From contig NC_064034.1 of the NCBI RefSeq assembly GCF_932526225.1, forward strand, positions 18,970,927 through 19,034,926: a stretch of 64,000 bases of DNA. Direction: 5' to 3'. The translations under genes were made by a program, and so were the position numbers. The notes below the pieces were generated by a model. The model saw only the letters and a program-made list of their open reading frames with translations. It made no database searches and was not told the origin of the DNA. This DNA comes from Nematostella vectensis (lineage: Eukaryota > Cnidaria > Anthozoa > Actiniaria > Edwardsiidae). Positions 29,934-41,900 of this stretch are shown here, piece by piece (within the stretch, counting starts at the first letter, position 1; each line of letters begins with the position of its first letter).

Positions 29934-30611
29934 GCAAGGATAAACATTCTATAGAAACATTTTCGTTTTAAAAAGTTAAAGTGTTAGTGTATCGATTGTT
30001 TCAAAAAGAGTTCCCGTGTGTTGCGTGGCTACTGATTGCGTTTTAGCTCTGGGATTGCATTAGTTTTTATTTGTTGCTGTTTCATTGTAACGCGTTTGGG
30101 TCGACTATTAATCGTCTCCGACTGCCGCGCGGATACTTTCCGACTTTGCGTTGACTCTCCGATGAACAATCGATCCAGTGAAGGTATCTGTCACCTGCCC
30201 ATAGCTAACGGAAAAAGCTTTTGAAAGCGAAGATCACACATGTCATAGAGGCGATAATAGCTGATGCGGCTAATCAATACAGCAATCGGCCACAAAACAC
30301 TGCCCACGTAAACTACAGAGCTAAAACACACAACAGTCAACCGGGGCTTAAAGTAATGTGAAATACGAACAAAAAATATTACAAGTACGCTTATCACAAA
30401 CACGGAGGCTGAAGTATACCCTTTTAAGTGCAAGAATTTACAAAGTAAAAGCAATGTTACAAATTATTCATGATTTTAATGCTGTAGATGTCTTGATTTG
30501 ATTGTGTTTTAGATAATTTCACATTACCAACACCTCATAAAGTCATCATTGCCACCTTGATGGTGTCAAACAAAACAGAGACCAGAAGTACAGAATGCAC
30601 CAGACGCTATA

Positions 30612-33600
30612 ATGGAGAACGTCAAAGGGCTTATCTCTAAGTATATACCAGTCTTTATTTCCAGCAAAAAGGACTCTTCAGACCAAGAATACATACATGT
30701 AAAGCGTGAGGAAGAGGTGGACGATGATGATTATGAGTTTGGAGGGAAGACGTGCGCGGTCGAGGCCGGAGACGAAGATAATGGAGAGGAAAAAGAAAAG
30801 GAGAAAACATTAGACGAGACCTCAGGAACGAAGGGAATAAGCTCAGATGTGCCGCAAAAAAGTACCACAAGTCTTCAAGCGGCGTGGAACATTTCCAACC
30901 TTATTCAAGGTAAGAGATGCTGTCAAATACTGACGCTGTGATCCATCCAAAAAAAAAATTTATGAAGCTTTATATCTCGCTGAAGTAACATAAATCTATA
31001 CTGAGTTGCCCAAGTTCCCTTTTTTTTCCTTCCCTATTTAAATTCTTCATTCCTCTTGGCTGAATGCAATTGTTCAATATGTCATTAAATGTTATTGCGT
31101 GTTGGTTTTTCTTAAGCGGATCCCAATATTAGTGAAGGGGCTCGTCATATCCCAATTATAAAAATTCTGGCATTACTGTCTGGGCCTAAGGGGTGCGTTA
31201 ATGTGTTGTTAGTGGAATGTTGGAGTATTTGCCCCTGCACAAACAGCCGCCAGGTTGGGCTCAACATTTTGAAGACGATGCAAATAAGCCCAATATTGAT
31301 GAGTTCCTGAGCAAACCGAGGGCTAGCAAAGCAGTGCTACTCTTTGAAAGGAAATGATACGCAGTCTCGGCCAAAAGTTTCCAATTAAAGTTTAACCAAC
31401 ATGCGTCAGCACGTCTTAACATAGTGTTCAAACAAGCCCAGCATTGCTAGCCCAGCTGGCAGCTTAATTATAAAGGAAATGACAGGCGTGGCTGTGCCCC
31501 CCCCCGGTTTCTTAATGTCTCTGAATTGTGCCCCTCCTCCACCAGTATTTCGAGGCCAGATACGGCACTGTATATCACAGCATCGCCAAAAGTAACGAGA
31601 GAAAGGATGTACCCGTCGAAACAGTCCACCACGCCTATCTTCTAAAGGACACATATATAGCTGTTAAGTCTACTGCTACCCCTTCGGGTCGAAATTAATT
31701 TTAACAGCAACACCACCGTTTTGATGCAGCTTCAAATTATGTGTGGAAATATCGACCCGTTTAGACAAATACACAGTGGTCAAAGCTGAATTCAGTTCGG
31801 TTAACGATGACCAACTAGTAGACGATAAAGTCTATTCAAAAGTGCCGGAATTGACAACCAACAATGTCAAATGACCAAACTAGACAGCTTTTTCGGCTAT
31901 ACAAGTTTACCTGCTAGTTCAGGCGCGTACACAGGGGGGTGCGCAGGGTGCGCGCGCACCCCCCCCCCCCCTTGGCGGCCAAAAAGTGGGTCATTTCTTA
32001 TAAAGGAATCTTCAAATACTATGATTTTTCCATATGATCTGTATGACTGCGCACCTTTCCCCCCCACCCCCCCCCGCCTCAGCCAATCCTGGATACGCGC
32101 CTGTAGTTCAATTGGGCTCGAGGAATATTTGATAAACATGATTTGTTCAATTCGCGTCACAAAAGCGCTCTGTTTAATAATTGTTATGGATCTTCTAGGT
32201 ACTGGTACTCTCGGTATTCCATACGCGGTGAGCAAGGGTGGCTACATGGCTCTTGTGGCAATCGTCTTTATCGCGGTCATCACGAACTACACCGGGAAAC
32301 TCATAATCGAGTGCTTGTACGAGCGGCCCATGAACGCTGACGGAAAGCGTGGCAGGCGACTAAGGAAGAGCTATGCAGCGTTAGGTGAGGTTGGGAGGTC
32401 TGCTTTAGAATTAGGAATGAGAATGATTAGAATAGAAAAAGCGAGCCTTCGTTTTCCCACGTTCCCATTCCGGAATTGAATGGAGGCCATTTTACCCATT
32501 CTGCTACCTGTAGCAGAATGACTCGAATGCCATTCTGAACATTTTTACCAACCATTCCAATTCCAGAATGATAGGAAAAACGCGCCTTTAATTGTGTAAG
32601 GCCTCGGACAAACGCCGTTCTTTTCATGTACCGTTACAAATGCAAATGAACATATAACAATCAAATAGGTTAAACCTATGTTATATTTGCATGTATTTGC
32701 ATTTGGAACGGTACATGAAAAGAACCGCGAAGCACCATTTTCCAAGCAGTCAGTACACACTTTACAGCTGACGACACCAGCCACAGCACATCAACCTTTA
32801 ATGGATAATCGTACGATACAGTGATTACAATTTGCTGTATTTAGTAGAAACTTCTTAGGTATTAGATTTTTGCCAGTCTTTATTTGCCAATCTCCATTTG
32901 AGTTTTTTTTTTAATTGGTGTATATCAGGGAAGTCCAGAGAACGCGGAGAAATTCCTTTCGCTTAGTGAGAGGAGGTAGCTCCCCCTTTGGCTTTTTAGT
33001 GTTTCCCCTCTCAAAAATTAACTGTTGTGTCCCATTTCAATGTCATCGTCGGGACACATCAAACTCTAATACTTACGATATGTCCTTATTCAGCGATTGA
33101 CGATAGAGCGGGGTTCCAATGTATCTGTTCTCCTGTCATTAGGTCAGTCGTGCTGGAAGCGAAAAGGAGCCCTCCTCGTTTGCGCCGCGCAAGTGATGCA
33201 GCTCACTTGCGCATGTGTGCTTTATCTCATGCTAGTAACCGACTTCTTCTACGATCTATTTGAGCACAAGGGTCTGTCGCGCACGGCGTGGTCCATTCTA
33301 GCAGGTGTGGTACTTCTCCCGTCCATCTTTCTTAACCAGCTAAACCGGATCTCGTGGTTGAGTATGTTCAGTGTTTTCGCACTGGTAATGGTCTTCTTGA
33401 CTGTGATTGGGTACGGCGTTAGTCAGCGCTACTCTTGGGACGCACACATGCCTTTCACCACCCCCCAGGGGCTGCCTGTGGCGTGGGGGATCATCTTGTT
33501 CAGCTTCGTCTGTCACCCGTATTTACCTGGGATCGAAGAAAACATGACGTCACCGGAATCTTTCGACCAAGTCATGAACTACTCCTTCATCATTTCCGCT

Positions 33601-34134
33601 GCCACCAAACTCATCTACGGCTTTATCGCGGTCCTCACGTTCAAGCAAGACACCAAGCAAGAAATATCCGAGAATCTGCCAGCAGGGGCTTTGGAGAACA
33701 CGGCCAATGGCTTTTTAGGTCTCAATGGCCTTTTCTCGTACGCCCTACCAACCTTTACTCTGTTCACAGTGCTGAATAAGGCTCGCTTGCCATGCCTTCC
33801 TCGATGCTTCCCAGATGAGAAGACGCCGTTCACCAAGCAGGAACGTGGGGTCGTGTATCTCTTGAGGGCGGTATTCGTAGTGCTGACCGTGGCTATCGCT
33901 GTCTTCGTACCAGAGTTCTCGCTTCTCATGGCTATTATCGGTAGTATTTCTGGAGTGTTTCTGACGCTCGTGTTCCCGCCGTTGTTTTATATCATTCTCC
34001 ACTTGGAGCATATCAGTAGCAAGCAGTACGTGGTGAATATCTTGATCGTGTGTGTCGGAGTACTCAGTGGAGGTTTTGGGCTTGTGTTCTCCGTCATTGC
34101 TTTGATGAAAGTGTATCTGACGGGAGAGGATTAG
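30612..34134 (+). CDS. SLC32/VIAAT-like proton-coupled amino acid transporter
   Basis: Three exons, 30612-30909, 32199-32384 and 33143-34134, joined at phase 1 twice, give 491 aa (vertebrate VIAAT is about 525). Exon 1 encodes an acidic cytosolic N-terminus rich in Asp, Glu and Lys and the start of TM1 (AAWNISNLIQ). Exon 2 completes TM1 and TM2 (GTGTLGIPYAVSKGGYMA, ITNYTGKLIIECLYE). Exon 3 supplies the remaining membrane spans, including VSQRYSWDAHMPF, WGIILFSFVCHPYLPGIEEN and a hydrophobic C-terminal run. The motif after TM1 and the GxLPYA-like turn match the AAAP superfamily, best the SLC32 branch that loads GABA and glycine into vesicles. The substrate cannot be read from sequence. Introns hold a MITE and a foldback. 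A polyadenylation signal is at 34681. Confidence 0.88.
31920..32103. mobile_element. 184-bp MITE with CAGGCGCGTAC ends, SLC32-like intron 1
   Basis: Ends CAGGCGCGTACACAGG and CCTGGATACGCGCCTG are inverted repeats, flanked by direct repeats TAGTT. Internal C runs are typical. A diverged relative with the same internal phrase (ggcggccaaaaagtgggt) is at 36047-36186, and related ends are near 60360 and 63770. Confidence 0.8.
32613..32729. mobile_element. 117-bp foldback in SLC32-like intron 2
   Basis: Arms of about 35 bp (CGTTCTTTTCATGTACCGTT and its inverse) surround a short AT-rich centre with a further internal inverted repeat (taaaccta / taggttta). No coding sequence. Confidence 0.8.
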
Positions 34135-34680
34135 ATGACCTGGCCTTTAAACGAACGTCTAATCTCAGGGTAGAGGATAAGCTTAACTGGACCCTGCTCT
34201 TGGGAACCACATCTCACTGGAGTCATTGAGATATTACTCCTCCAAAAAACAGAATGTCTACTGCTTCAGGTGCAGAGAGGAGAACTTAGCTGTAATGGAG
34301 ATCGCTCTTCGAAGAATCCTTAAGAAATTCCAATAACAATTCTAAAATAATCACAAAGAAATTCCAATGAACCGCTAAAGTGGTTCTACAATTAAAAACA
34401 AGAACAAATGTAAAAATATATAAGGACAATTCTAAGAAACTGAGTGATCAACATTTAATTAGCAGATATAGTATGTAATAATTCCCTCTCGTGTTACTTA
34501 GTCTGATGTGTTTGAGTTTTGTGTGTAGGGGGGGGGGGGAGGTTGTTCTTTAAGTTTTAAAAGAAGATGAATGGTTGCAGGGTTCTCGTCCGCCTTAAGC
34601 TAACGAGCAGGGTGTTTGACCAGTTTGAGGAATTGTTTTAATTAAGTTGCATAAAGAAAGACCTACCATCTTTTTAATTA

Positions 34681-34686
34681 AATAAA
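34681..34686 (+). other. Polyadenylation signal AATAAA, SLC32-like gene
   Basis: Canonical hexamer (aattAAATAAAAgcctg context) 547 bp after the stop codon, the first good one downstream. Confidence 0.5.
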
Positions 34687-34802
34687 AGCCTGTTTTTGCT
34701 CATTTTTGTGTATTCACAACAAAAGAATAATCCGGTGGTTTCTGTTCCCTTCAAGAATTAACAATTTTCTAATCACGATAACTCGGTTTTCGGGTTATCG
34801 AA

Positions 34803-35884
34803 TTTTACTCACCGCGGTGATCCTGGTTTCTAAAACTTCTTTGTTCCTAGTCAGTTCCTACTCAGTTCTTATGGTAAGTGGGGGGTGGGGGGGGGGGGTA
34901 ATTTTCCAATAACAAAAAAAACTAAATTATCTATTTTTGTATAGAATTGGAGAGTAAGGCTGGAAATACACCAACATTATTTTTTTACATAGATTTTTGC
35001 GCTATTTAGAGGATTAATGCTAAAATTCTATTTGAGTTATTACTAGCGCAAAACATTCAAAAGGCGATCCTATTTGTACAAAGAAATCCAAATTTGTACC
35101 CCTAACTTTTTACTGTTTTATTATGCTGTGTTGTGGCATAAAATGCGTGTGAAAGGTTTCAAAGTTTTTTTTTTATAATTAGGAACCAGTTTCTACTTCC
35201 GGTCACGAGTAGAAACCGATTAGAAACTGGTCTAAAAAATGATGCAAATCTCTATGAATTTTGATAAATTTAAAAGAATTCCCCTTCATTCGGATAATTA
35301 AAATTATATCCGGGTCACTTCAGGTCCAGTTTCTATTTTACTATCCGTAATTTAAATGTAACGCACTAAGTTATTGGTGTAGCTAGCGTGACTACCAAGT
35401 GCGTGATCCAAGCGTTACTTCTACTTAGGTGGTCTTCACCGTTGACAGCGGCGCCGACAAAAAGTAAATGTTTACTGTTTGAGGATTTAGCAATAAATAA
35501 ACTCTAAATCGGTATAGAAACGTAATAGAAACACAAAAAAATCCTTATTTTGTAGTCACATTAGAGCTATCTCCTTGTGTATTATAAAGAAAATTTCAAT
35601 CGTCTAAATTAGAAACCAGACAAGTCTAGTCAATGTCTAGACTCTACTAGACATTAGTCTAGAATCCACAAAAAATAACAAAAATTGCTGTAAATAGTTT
35701 TATAAATCATATTTATAATGCCTCTCCACCGATGCTATCTGATTTTACTCGGTAAATGATGTATTTTTACCATTTTAGTATTTTTTTATGAAGAACCCCC
35801 CCTTGACCTTGATAAGGAACTGACTTGAAACTGACTACTAGGAACTGAGGAATCAGGAACTAGGATCACCGCGGTGTTTTACTC
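34803..35884. mobile_element. 1.08-kb non-autonomous element with terminal inverted repeats
   Basis: Left end ttttactcaccgcggtgatc and right end gatcaccgcggtgttttact are inverted copies. The similarity extends inward for about 80 bp through phrases such as cctagtcagttcc. The interior has repeated 'rag-aaacc' phrases around 35185-35235 (a small inverted repeat, aaccagtttcta / tagaaactggt) but no transposase ORF. It fills most of the intergenic space between the SLC32-like and ABHD genes. Confidence 0.65.
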
Positions 35885-36815
35885 TGTAAAACTCGGGATC
35901 TTCAGCAACAACGACGGCAACAAGGACCACAAACGAAGAAAACAATATAATGGAATTGGTTTGCCAGATTTGCGGATTCAGTGTAAAGTACGTAGATATA
36001 ATAAATATGCGGCGTCTTTTGTCTGATAGCTTTATATTTACCGTGTACACAGGGGGGTGCGCAGGGTGCGCGGTAGGGTGGCGGCCAAAAAGTGGGTTTC
36101 CTATTAATGAATCTCCAAATACTATGTATTTTCCATATGTTATACCTGCGCATCCCTCTCAGCAAATCCTGGGTACGCGCCTGCCATAAAAAAAACGAAA
36201 AATTTTCTTCATTATTTTACCTTCGCAACGATTTTAGAATGAACAGACACAATGGAAAAATAAGGCAGTCCAATGGGGATTTAACCCCCCCCCCCCCCTC
36301 CTGTCCCGTAGATCCGCTACTGTTTATGTGCTATTCGCATGAGCGAATTAAGGCATTCTATATATCACTCTGGTATGTCATAAATCTAAAAGTCAAACTT
36401 TTTAGTAAGCCAAATCCGATAATAAACGTCCTGTGGAGATACTGAAATGGAATAGTAAACTAGTAGTAAGATTTTTGTTAGAAAACTCACCCCTCCATCC
36501 CGGAAAAAGTAGTAAACCTCCCCCTCCCCCCCCCCCCCCCCCCCCCCCCCCTCCCCCACCCAAATACGTCTGCAACCGAGCAACCGAGAGTCTTGTGAGG
36601 AAATATTGATATTGAGATTTGAAAACCATAGTAAAAAAATGTCACGATGGGGACAAAGTAGGGCTTACTAGCTGTCCGAAATCGGGCCTACATTCTTGGC
36701 TACCTGTGCTAGTACCCAAGCCCCACGGTAATATGTAATTTCGTGCCCATGCCTTGACCGAGGAGACAGGTGAAACTTGCAAATTATGTAAACAAAAACA
36801 AACTGTCTCTGGAAA
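35885..36815. other. Upstream flank of the ABHD gene with repeat debris
   Basis: Contains a degenerate MITE (36047-36186) related to the one at 31920. It also holds an inverted relative of the repeat at 60360-60600, with the shared phrase ggagatactg near 36433 and a C run of about 26 at 36526-36551. No gene recognised. Confidence 0.6.
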
Positions 36816-37931
36816 ATGGCGGATTCTCTTTCTTCTCTCAGCAAATTGACTTCCTGGATTGGAAGTTATTGGCTGCCAACATCTCAAGAAAGGCTACAAG
36901 ATGCAGAATCTAAGATCTTGCAGCGAATCCAAAAGCCATGGGAAGGAAATTTCGTAAAAGTTGGTAAAAATGTCGAGATTTGGACCCTGAAAGTGAATAC
37001 ACAAGAAGCAAGCGGAGAAACACCTTTGGTGCTGGTTCACGGGTTCATTAGCGGGGTCTGCTGGTGGGTACAGAGTTTCGATGTCTTGAGTGAAAAGCGC
37101 ACAGTGTACGCGTTTGATTTGCCGGGTTTTGGTCGTAGTTCACGCCCTGAATTTTCAAGCACTCCAGAAGAGGCAGAAGACGAATTTGTGCAGTACATCG
37201 AAGAATGGAGAAAAGCAGTCGGCCTTGAGAAGTTTATTCTGCTAGGGCATAGCCTTGGTGGATATCTAGTAACTGCTTATGCTTTGAAATATCCCGATCG
37301 AGTGCATCATTTGATTCTATCGGATCCTTGGGGATTTTCCATTCTGCCATACGGTGCTGTAGACCGCCACCCCGACAGCCCCTTCAGCTATAACCAACTC
37401 CCAAAATGGCTGCACCTCGGGAACTATTTTACAAATACTCTTAATTTTCTAACCCCAGTTAGATTATTAGGCCCTTTGGGACCGTATGCTGTTAGCCTGG
37501 CACGCTTCGATCCTAACAAGAAGGACTCGGCACTGTGGAAAGAGGGGGCTGTTTTCGAGTATATTTACCACTGCAATGCCCAGACACCCACCGGCGAAAA
37601 CGCTTTCAGAAACATGAATTTTTTGCTGGGTTGGGCAAAGCACCCTATGATTAAACGTGCTCGAGAAATAGACCCGAAAATGAGAATTTCCATCATGTAT
37701 GGATCCTGGACATTTCTCGACCACAGAACAGCATACGAGCTCAAATGCATTCGACCGGAGTTGAGTGTTGATGTCTACATTGTAAAGGACGCAGGGCATG
37801 ATATTCATGTTGACAACGCTGGGAAGTTCAATGAAATCATGGCTGACATCTTATGCAAGTGTGCTAGGGATGTAGATGATGAAGACTGGATGGCAATAGA
37901 GACAATTGATGAACCTTCACAGGGGGACTGA
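36816..37931 (+). CDS. ABHD4/ABHD5-like alpha/beta hydrolase
   Basis: Intronless, 371 aa (human ABHD4 342, ABHD5 349). The N-terminal Trp-rich helix (LTSWIGSYWLPTSQERLQDA) resembles the lipid-droplet or membrane-binding part of this family. Next come the oxyanion-hole HGF (LVLVHGFISGVCWW), DLPGFGRSSRPEF, and the nucleophile elbow GHSLGG with a serine. ABHD4 has serine here, whereas ABHD5/CGI-58 has asparagine, so this copy is predicted to be catalytically competent. A catalytic Asp follows in YGSWTFLD, and an HX4D motif in GHDIHVD. ABHD4 releases fatty acids from N-acyl phospholipids; ABHD5 activates adipose triglyceride lipase. The sequence suits an ancestral ABHD4/5 enzyme. The last 25 residues are acidic. 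It is convergent with EIF2B3, whose stop is 994 bp downstream. Confidence 0.92.
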   Translation: MADSLSSLSKLTSWIGSYWLPTSQERLQDAESKILQRIQKPWEGNFVKVGKNVEIWTLKVNTQEASGETPLVLVHGFISGVCWWVQSFDVLSEKRTVYAFDLPGFGRSSRPEFSSTPEEAEDEFVQYIEEWRKAVGLEKFILLGHSLGGYLVTAYALKYPDRVHHLILSDPWGFSILPYGAVDRHPDSPFSYNQLPKWLHLGNYFTNTLNFLTPVRLLGPLGPYAVSLARFDPNKKDSALWKEGAVFEYIYHCNAQTPTGENAFRNMNFLLGWAKHPMIKRAREIDPKMRISIMYGSWTFLDHRTAYELKCIRPELSVDVYIVKDAGHDIHVDNAGKFNEIMADILCKCARDVDDEDWMAIETIDEPSQGD

Positions 37932-38924
37932 TGTGTATATGGGGTTTCGAAAGAGCCAGGGAGCTGTTCGTAACTGTACATTTTTTAGCTTTTTTGAATA
38001 TTTATTTGGCTGCATATCATATTTTATTAATCCCAGTGCTTCAGATGCAGTGCAAAGTCCATGTAAAAAGTATTAGATGTAAAAGGTTTACACTGTATTT
38101 GCAAGTACAGAGTTATTGTTTTTGTTTAAAAACAAAGTGCATGAATAAAAGCCTATTGTTTTCTTATCTGAGCAGGCTAATGAAATCTGATGTAAACAAA
38201 TATCACTTTCCTTGAGTAGTTTGAGCCAGAAAGTGACATGTAATACTAGTTTTATTGAAGGAAACTAAACAGCTATTTATTATTCTATTCCAACTTGAGG
38301 GTGGATGGTTTGGTGTTCTTTTTGAACTTGGAAATAACAAAAAACATTCTAGCTTCTGAAATGTATTTATTGCAGTAATTGGCAAATGCTTTGTTCTAAA
38401 ACGAATTCAATGTTTTTATTTTATGTTAAATATTGAAAGATGTACATAGTCAAAGTTGTTTTTATTGCTTGGGTTTATGTTTATCAGACGAGATTTTATT
38501 GGGTTATATTAAATATGTTTTTAAAAAGGATCATTTTCTAGATCATCTATAACACAAGAATGATTCTTTACACTATTGTTAGATTACTTTATTGTAGTTT
38601 TCAAAAAAAATAAGCTCATCAATTAACGAACTATTATTTTTGAGTACACAAAACAGCTATATAGAGGAATTATAGAGACAATTTTCAGCTATAACTATGC
38701 TGTATTGTCCAAAAATTATCCAAGATAGCACACAAAACACTACAAGGATTGGTATGCTATTGATCCCTTTATTTAATTTTAAAGTTGTTGCCTACAATAA
38801 TTTAAGGAGTCAAAAGTGGACAGCCACAGACTCATTGTATTTTTCTGGGTTCTTTTGTGAATGGCATTCTTTGTTTTTTTTTGTTGTTGTTATCTTCACA
38901 AAAGGGCAGCTAGTGCAGCCTTGG
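37932..38924. other. Convergent 3' flank between ABHD and EIF2B3
   Basis: AT-rich 3' UTR sequence. An AATAAA for ABHD is at 38144-38149. On the minus strand, AATAAA (plus TTTATT) at 38768-38773 would serve EIF2B3, about 150 bp after its stop. No further gene. Confidence 0.6.
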
Positions 38925-41900
38925 CTAGTCAAAATCCATAAGCTGATCAGCAACTAATGCCTCTCCCTTGCACTCTGCTGAGAAAACAAGGATAGAAGAA
39001 GAGATTAACGAAATAAATAGGTAAATAATTCAAATACAGGGAGTGTATAAAAAAGCTATGGAGAAACAAAAATTAAGAGGAGAACTTGAGTCCATAATAG
39101 ACCATCAGGATGTATTTCTGATCATGCTCGCCTTTCTTTCCCTCTAGAAAAGCACCACCAATTCAATCTAAAATAACTCTCACTCATATCACTACATTGA
39201 CTAGTTGTCTATTAGTAGGCCTCAAAGTTCAATATTTTTTTACAGGCTTGTCATTGGATTAACAATTTCTAAAAATCTTCTAATAAAAAAGCTCACCTCC
39301 TTCACCAATAGTGTGTGAGTTGCCAACTTGACAGTCTTTCAGGCTTGCATTCTCCTTGATGTAGGCATTGTTACATACAATAGAACTAGTGATGTTACAC
39401 CTAGAGAATATACAAGACATAAGTATCATGTTCAATATAACTGAAGAGGGGCTGATCAAGGATGCATATCTTGAAAAGTGGGGCACCACCCAAAAGGGCA
39501 CATAACAGAATGGTCATTAGTTTAGCTCCTTAGCTAAACTAATTAAATTAGGTGTTAAACTAATTAAATTAGGTGTTAAAACACCTTAACATCATAAATA
39601 CCATTGCCCGGACCTTCCTGGATCTGCCACTGTGGCAAGCAATACCAGTAAAACATATCTCCATTAAAACACATGCAGCTCATTTGAGTAGAACATTATC
39701 AGGTGCAGAGCCAGCATATACTAAGGGGGGAGGGGGTGTGATGGGTGCACAGTGAGATAATATCTCATGTAAAAAAAAGTATAGTCGTTTATGACCCTCT
39801 AGTGATAAATTACCCACTTCTTGGCGGTCAAGCAGGATAGGGCACCCTGTCAACCCTTTAGATACACACCTGATTATATCAACTTACCCATCTTTGATGG
39901 TGACATGATCCATGATGACAGAGTTACTAATCTTGACTTTATCTCCTATAGTGGTGTGTTTGCCTATAACGGACCGCTTTACAGATACTTTATCTCCAAT
40001 GGAAACACTAGCATCCACCATACTGTCATTGCCAACCTGATCAAGGAAAACAAAGGTAGACAGTGTTTGCACTCTGCCCCTGGGGAAAGGCCACCCCCTC
40101 CCCCCCAAAAAAAACAGACAGGGTTATCATCAGCAAAATTTTAACCATGAGGTATAGCGCTCTGGGTGTTTTCAAAAGCATTTCTTACCCATTTCTAAAC
40201 CTAAGAGATAGCCCTAATACAATCATATTTTCAATACTCCTAAATTAAATTGCAGTCATCTCATTGCACTGCCATGAAGCACATCTCTTTTCAGAGACGT
40301 TGTGTGTTGTATTTTAGTGCTGTCATCCAGTTTTCAAGTCCTGTTGATATTGGATAGGATGATCCATTGGCATGGGACCCCCCACCCTAATATGTGTCAG
40401 GCAACACAAAAAAATCCAAAAGCCAAATGATATATCTGAATTGAGTTTTTTTTTTCAAATAGTACAAGTTACTGTACCACCCACCTGTGATTTAGGCTTA
40501 ATCACTGCGGTTGAGTGAATAAGAGGAATTTCTTTGGATGAGAGACTTGGAAGCTGTTTGGGAATCTGAAGAAAAAAGCCTTTTTTTTTAAATTTTCAGT
40601 AAATAATATGAAACCTGCAAATAGTTAGATGGTAGAGAAAAATTCAGAAGGAGAATAATCATAAGAGGAAAACAAATTGCTGTTGCTATAATCGTAATAT
40701 TGCTACTGATTCAGAGAAAACCAAAGAAAGGATCACAGTCATACCAGTCTGTTTGCTTCCATGTAAAGCTGTAATGTGTTGGCGTTTAGACACAGACCAC
40801 TCTCCATCACATAGGCGTGGCACCGTAAGGCGTTCCCATCACCCTTATCTGTTGTACATGTCCCACTCCAGGATGAGAGGCCCCTGGTCGCAACAGTGAT
40901 CTCATCTTCTGCTAAAAAGCTTAAAACGTCTGTAATAAAAAGAGAAAATCCAAGTTGTTGAATGGCATTCAGAATTAATATACAAATAGAAGGAAGTAGG
41001 GTGTAAAATAGTCTCATGTGCAGCTGTCCATGTCTGTGCCAGTCTAGAATCCGGAGGGATTCAACTAGGTGTAAAACTTATTGCAATTATTGTTCAGTAA
41101 GGATTTCTGCTACAGTATAACATAAAAAACAGGGATATATGTCTGTGATAGGCTTTACTTTTATGACACAGATCAAATTACTAATACAGTTCCTTTTTAA
41201 GCAATGAATAATGTTGAGTTTTTCTAGTTGGTTAAGAGGCACGGTAATAAATAACATTGCTGGCTGACTTAGTCGTGTAGTAATAGCTGGTTGAATTAGT
41301 TGTGATACATTGAACTGGCATAATTATTGAGTAACAACTCATACCTGTTTTTCGGTCATCACCTGCCATGGAGATAGATGCTGTATCATTTAGTGGAAGC
41401 CCAACTTTATCTTTTTTCTGCTTCTGAAACTGCTTCTTCACCAAAAATGGAATCAGTTCTCCTTTAATAGTTGAAATTGATCTAAAAATGTGAATAACAA
41501 AAAAAAAATTGCATTACATCAAATAATTTGTTAGAATCATAAATATTTTCTATAAAAAAATGAGAAGTGGAGGCACACTTACTTATTTTGAACAAGATAA
41601 TCTATGATCCACTTCTTCATGATGTACAAGTGAGTATCTACCAGTCTGGTAACAATATTTATACAAGGGTACCTAAAGTAGAGTAACAAAACAGATTTAA
41701 AACTTTCAATTTCTGACATTGTAAGCAGAAACCATTTCTTGTAAGGGCGAGAGTTGACTGTATTCAAATGGTATTTTCAAACAATACACTAAAAACTCTG
41801 TACCTTACCTTTTCAGTAATGCTTTACGAACAATTAATGTTTCTTCTAGATCTGCTTCAGATGCACAAAACAGAAGTCTGCTTTCTTTTGAATCCAGAGC

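Larger units (their letters stand above)
28936..30611. other. Intergenic region PDHB to SLC32-like gene, with two hairpins
   Basis: No gene recognised. The ORFs at 29560-29808, 30036-30224 and 30191-30454 have no family resemblance. The notable content is two inverted repeats within 330 bp, listed separately. Confidence 0.6.

Noticed and set aside
39112..39160. Alternative last exon of EIF2B3 ([10 protein letters not shown])
   Set aside because: It has an acceptor and phase fit, but the exon at 38925-38977 ends in VADQLMDFD, much closer to the conserved GNDQLMEI terminus.
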